Source of the DNA: Prevotella sp.
GTDB taxonomy: Bacteria; Bacteroidota; Bacteroidia; Bacteroidales; Bacteroidaceae
Assembly: GCA_017477435.1 (NCBI GenBank)
Contig: JAFUVV010000024.1
Coordinates: forward strand, 1-64,000
Length of the DNA: 64,000 bases
Direction of reading: 5' to 3'
Shown here: positions 61,527 through 64,000 of the stretch, in pieces
Numbering within the stretch: the stretch's first letter is position 1
How the letters are laid out: every line of letters starts with the position of its first letter
Notes under the pieces: generated by a model
Databases searched by the model: none
The model's input: the letters and a program-made list of their open reading frames with translations, nothing else
What the model was told of the DNA's origin: nothing
Position numbers and translations under genes: made by a program

Positions 61527-62879
61527 TTAGAGTGGGGCGAAGACGTAGGTGCGCAGGGCCCAATAGCTGATGATTCCTGCGATATAGCCCACAAAGGCTA
61601 TCCACGTGATGTGTTTCAGGTACCACCCGAACGTGATTTTCTCCAATCCCATCACGACTACACCTGCTGCTGAGCCGATGATGAGCATCGATCCTCCCAC
61701 ACCTGCACAGTATGCCAGTAGCTGCCAGAATATTCCGTCGACGGCCATGTCGCCAGCGGCTTGCACGGGGTACATTCCCATGCATCCTGCCACGAGGGGC
61801 ACGTTGTCGACTATCGACGAGAGCACTCCGATGATTCCCGTGACGAGGTAGTGGTTGCCTCCGAATGTGGTGTCGAGGCCCTTACCCAGTGCTGTGAGCA
61901 CTCCGATGGTCTCCAGGCATCCCACGGCCATGAGTATGCCGAGGAAGAAGAGTATTGTCGACATGTCGATGCGCTTCAGCATGTTGGTGACTCGCTTCTG
62001 CATTGCGCCGGGCTCTTCTTCTTCAGTGAGGTTGTGATAGAAGACCTCGGTCACTGTCCAAAGCACGCCGAGCACCAGCAGTATTCCTATGAACGGGGGC
62101 AGGTGGGTGATGCTCTTGAACACCGGCACGAACATCAGTCCGCCCACACCGAGGAAGAATATTGTCTTCCGCTGTCCGGTGGTCAGTGAGCTTGCCGATA
62201 CTGTCTGTGCCTGGCGCGACGAGAATTTCAGTTCGCCCTTGAGCATGTACATCATTATGACTGCTGGTATCACCATCGAGAGGACCGACGGGATGAATAT
62301 CTCGCTTATCACTCCGGCGGCAGTTATCACGCCTTTGTTCCAGAGCATGATGGTTGTCACGTCGCCGATGGGCGAGAATGCTCCGCCGGAGTTGGCGGAG
62401 ATGATCACGAGCGATGCGTAAATGATGCGGTCGCGATGGTCGTTGACGAGCTTTCGCAGGATCATTACCATCACGATCGACGTGGTCAGGTTGTCGAGGA
62501 TGGCCGAGAGGAAGAAGGTCATGAACGCTATCTTCCAGAGCAGGCGTCGCTTGCTCGTCGTGTGGAGCGTGTCGCGCACGAAGTTGAAGCCTCCGTTCTG
62601 ATCTACCAGCTCGACGATTGTCATTGCTCCCATGAGGAAGAACAGTGTCGTGGCCGTGCTTCCCAGGTGGCGCTCTATTTCCTGGCTCACCTCAAGGGCT
62701 TTCATGTTGCCTACGGCAGAGGCGATGTACTGTCCAGGATCGATCATGAAAAGCGTCCAGCACACTACGAACATGAGTAGTGCGATGGCCGCCTTGTTGA
62801 TTTTTGTTACACTCTCTATGGCTATGAAGAAATAGCCTATTACGAACGCTGCTATTATAGCAGTTGTCAGTGCTGTCAT
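61527..62879 (-). CDS. nhaD: NhaD-type sodium:proton antiporter
   Basis: 450 residues with about 12 membrane segments. NhaD-like blocks: FFLMGAMTIVELVDQNGGFNFV, FFLSAILDNLTTSIVMVMILRKLV with the conserved Asp-Asn-Leu-Thr-Thr, SANSGGAFSPIGDVTTIMLW, and SIVDNVPLVAGCMGMYP. It exports Na+ (or Li+) in exchange for H+ at the inner membrane. The MG2-type gene starts 42 bases downstream. Confidence 0.9.
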   Translation of the reverse strand: MTALTTAIIAAFVIGYFFIAIESVTKINKAAIALLMFVVCWTLFMIDPGQYIASAVGNMKALEVSQEIERHLGSTATTLFFLMGAMTIVELVDQNGGFNFVRDTLHTTSKRRLLWKIAFMTFFLSAILDNLTTSIVMVMILRKLVNDHRDRIIYASLVIISANSGGAFSPIGDVTTIMLWNKGVITAAGVISEIFIPSVLSMVIPAVIMMYMLKGELKFSSRQAQTVSASSLTTGQRKTIFFLGVGGLMFVPVFKSITHLPPFIGILLVLGVLWTVTEVFYHNLTEEEEPGAMQKRVTNMLKRIDMSTILFFLGILMAVGCLETIGVLTALGKGLDTTFGGNHYLVTGIIGVLSSIVDNVPLVAGCMGMYPVQAAGDMAVDGIFWQLLAYCAGVGGSMLIIGSAAGVVVMGLEKITFGWYLKHITWIAFVGYIAGIISYWALRTYVFAPL

Positions 62880-62967
62880 TACAAACTAAAATTGTAAGAA
62901 AATATTGAAAAGAATGATTTTACGTCTAATCATAATTTTCAATTATATATTTTTAATTATCAATTAT

Positions 62968-63447
62968 TTATTTTGCTTTTGCTGCTGCCTTGGCTGCTTT
63001 CTCTGCTGCTTTCTGTGCTTTCTCTTGAGCTTTCAGATATTTCTCCTGTGCTTTCTGTGCTTTTTCGCGAGCCTTAGCTTTTTTCTCCATTTCTTTTTGG
63101 CGCTTTTTGGCTTCTTTCTCGCGTTTCTTAGCTTCTTTCTCGCGTTTCTTGGCCTCTTTCTCGCGTTTCTTCATCTCTTTCTGCTGCTTCTTGGCCTCTT
63201 TCTCGCGCTCCTTCATTTCCTTTTCCTTCTTCTTGGCTTCTTTCTGGGCCTTTGCTTCAGCTTTCTTAGCCTCTTTCTGCTGCTTTATGAACTCGGGATC
63301 GTTCTGAGGGTCGATGATTCCGTCCTGCCCGATTGTTTCAAAACCGTTAGCCGATTGCTCCTTCACTGTCTGAGCGCTGGCCGACTGTGTGTTCAGCGCA
63401 AGGGCGATTGCCATGATGCCGAACATTCTGAAAATGTTTGTCTTCAT
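62968..63447 (-). CDS. Secreted Lys/Glu/Ala-rich coiled-coil protein
   Basis: 159 residues. Signal peptide MKTNIFRMFGIMAIALALNTQSASAQ. From about residue 55 the sequence is a charged repeat of REKEAKK and KEAKKQQK, then an Ala/Lys tail ending KAAAKAK. It should be one long helix in the envelope; no known domain is seen. Similar low-complexity secreted proteins may be involved in envelope structure. Promoter at 63508-63515. Confidence 0.72.
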   Translation of the reverse strand: MKTNIFRMFGIMAIALALNTQSASAQTVKEQSANGFETIGQDGIIDPQNDPEFIKQQKEAKKAEAKAQKEAKKKEKEMKEREKEAKKQQKEMKKREKEAKKREKEAKKREKEAKKRQKEMEKKAKAREKAQKAQEKYLKAQEKAQKAAEKAAKAAAKAK

Positions 63448-63507
63448 ACCTTTCGTTTTTTGATAGTTTATGTGTAAGAGTTTGATTAATACTCACGTTA
63501 GATTCTG

Positions 63508-63515
63508 CAAAATTA
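63508..63515 (-). promoter_or_regulatory. -7 promoter box of the coiled-coil protein
   Basis: TAATTTTG on the minus strand, 61 bases before the ATG. Confidence 0.65.
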
Positions 63516-63881
63516 GCCATTTTTGTTGGTATTAGCATCATAGGCAGTCCTTTTTTTATTAATAATGTGTGAAAAAATCCCTTTTGCACTGGCCTCTCTG
63601 CTCAGTTTGCAAAGCATGCATAGCAAATCAGTTCGTGTTTTCTTCTTCCTCATCCCCTCGTTCTTCTCAATATCTTACAATTTCTCTCCCTATCCATCGG
63701 CCTTTCCCGAAAACTCAAAATTAAAAACTGAAAACTTATAACCAAAAACCTCTTAAATAGACACATTCCAGATTAAAAATGCCGATTTTTGCCCTTAAAC
63801 GCATTTTTCGCCCATTTTATCGATTTCAGCCACTTTTTCAAGAAAACGCTGCAATTATCTCTGTTTCAATCCTCTGCCGCG
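63516..63881. other. AT-rich stretch without a recognisable gene
   Basis: Runs of T and A, no ORF, no hairpin with a clear T-tract. Ends at the palindromic repeat. Confidence 0.4.
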
Positions 63882-63914
63882 ATTCCCCTCCTCAGGGAGG
63901 GGTTAGGGGTGGGC
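63882..63914. repeat. GC-rich palindromic repeat, copy 5
   Basis: ATTCCCCTCCTCAGGGAGGGG then TTAGGGGTGGGCT. Same element as at 530-560, in opposite orientation. Confidence 0.8.
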
Positions 63915-63928
63915 TCTCTCTTTTCATT

Positions 63929-64000
63929 AACCCAATGGGTTGACGTCGTCAAAGGGCCCAAGTAACAGTCTTAAAGGGCCCATCTAATGCCATCAAAGGG
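63929..64000. repeat. 22-bp-period repeat with AAAGGGCCC core, cut by the window end
   Basis: AAAGGG occurs at 63951, 63973 and 63995, exactly 22 bases apart; the first two read AAAGGGCCCA, a palindromic core. A diverged unit with CCCAATGGG precedes it at 63931. Likely a further member of the 22-bp repeat system. Confidence 0.6.

Overview
The window is a chromosomal segment of a Bacteroidota member, most likely order Bacteroidales and close to Prevotellaceae. Three things point there. Twenty-two intergenic sites match the Bacteroidota -7 promoter box TAnnTTTG, and genes generally lack clear Shine-Dalgarno sites. The protein families are typical of the group: DUF3316, DUF2490, DUF4956, an anaerobic sulfatase-maturase, single-chain GlyRS, CvfB-like S1 protein, GH109, and C-termini resembling type IX sorting tails. 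Most of the segment is core housekeeping sequence with divergent intergenic repeats between genes; there is no prophage, no CRISPR array and no rRNA operon.

Layout. 1-5.6 kb: the end of a dockerin-bearing secreted protein, trpS, two secreted proteins, tRNA-Val(TAC), and a radical-SAM sulfatase maturase with a possible 47-residue leader ORF. 5.9-12 kb: purB, a pseudouridine synthase with a long GYQPRQ-rich tail, asnS, cvfB, a LolD-type ATPase. 12-18 kb: Kef-type antiporter, asd, tRNA-Val(GAC), a phosphodiesterase-like enzyme, an EamA exporter. 18.2-24.4 kb: a surface cluster of VTC polyphosphate-polymerase domain, DUF4956 membrane protein, DUF2490 outer-membrane protein and Cthe_2159-like beta-helix protein, followed by a coupled pair (small secreted protein plus large beta-helix protein). 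24.7-26.7 kb: LytTR response regulator and its histidine kinase. 26.9-30.6 kb: rhaA, rhaB, rhaD for L-rhamnose. 30.9-39.7 kb: PAP2/beta-barrel fusion, lipoprotein, tRNA-Leu(TAG), S41 peptidase lipoprotein, DUF3316 protein and topoisomerase subunit A in an overlapping set. 39.9-46 kb: two SLC13 (DASS) carriers, an IS5-like remnant, a secreted protein. 46.6-58.8 kb: glyS, FKBP lipoprotein, MATE pump, a second small-protein/beta-helix pair, GH109, TraB/GumN-like protein, carboxynorspermidine synthase-like enzyme, recA. 58.9-63.4 kb: an MG2-type surface protein, NhaD antiporter, and a Lys/Glu-rich secreted coiled coil.

The most unusual content is between the genes. Ten intergenic arrays, about one per 6 kb, have units repeating at exactly 22 bp. 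Every unit has the form 5-bp arm, 7-bp centre, 5-bp complementary arm, 5-bp spacer. The arms differ between arrays but change together (GTACA/TGTAC, GTATC/GATAC, CTATC/GATAG), while the centre stays close to TGGGCTT. Copy number is fixed by type: four units in all six GTAC arrays and five in two of the three CTATC arrays. Two further stretches with 22-bp period but other cores lie at 3951-4016 and at the right edge. This looks like a dispersed, symmetry-constrained repeat system of unknown function. A second repeat family (a CCCCTCCC/GGGAGGGG palindrome) has been captured in frame inside the signal peptides of two unrelated lipoproteins.

All functional calls rest on sequence reading and family knowledge; no searches or structure predictions were run.
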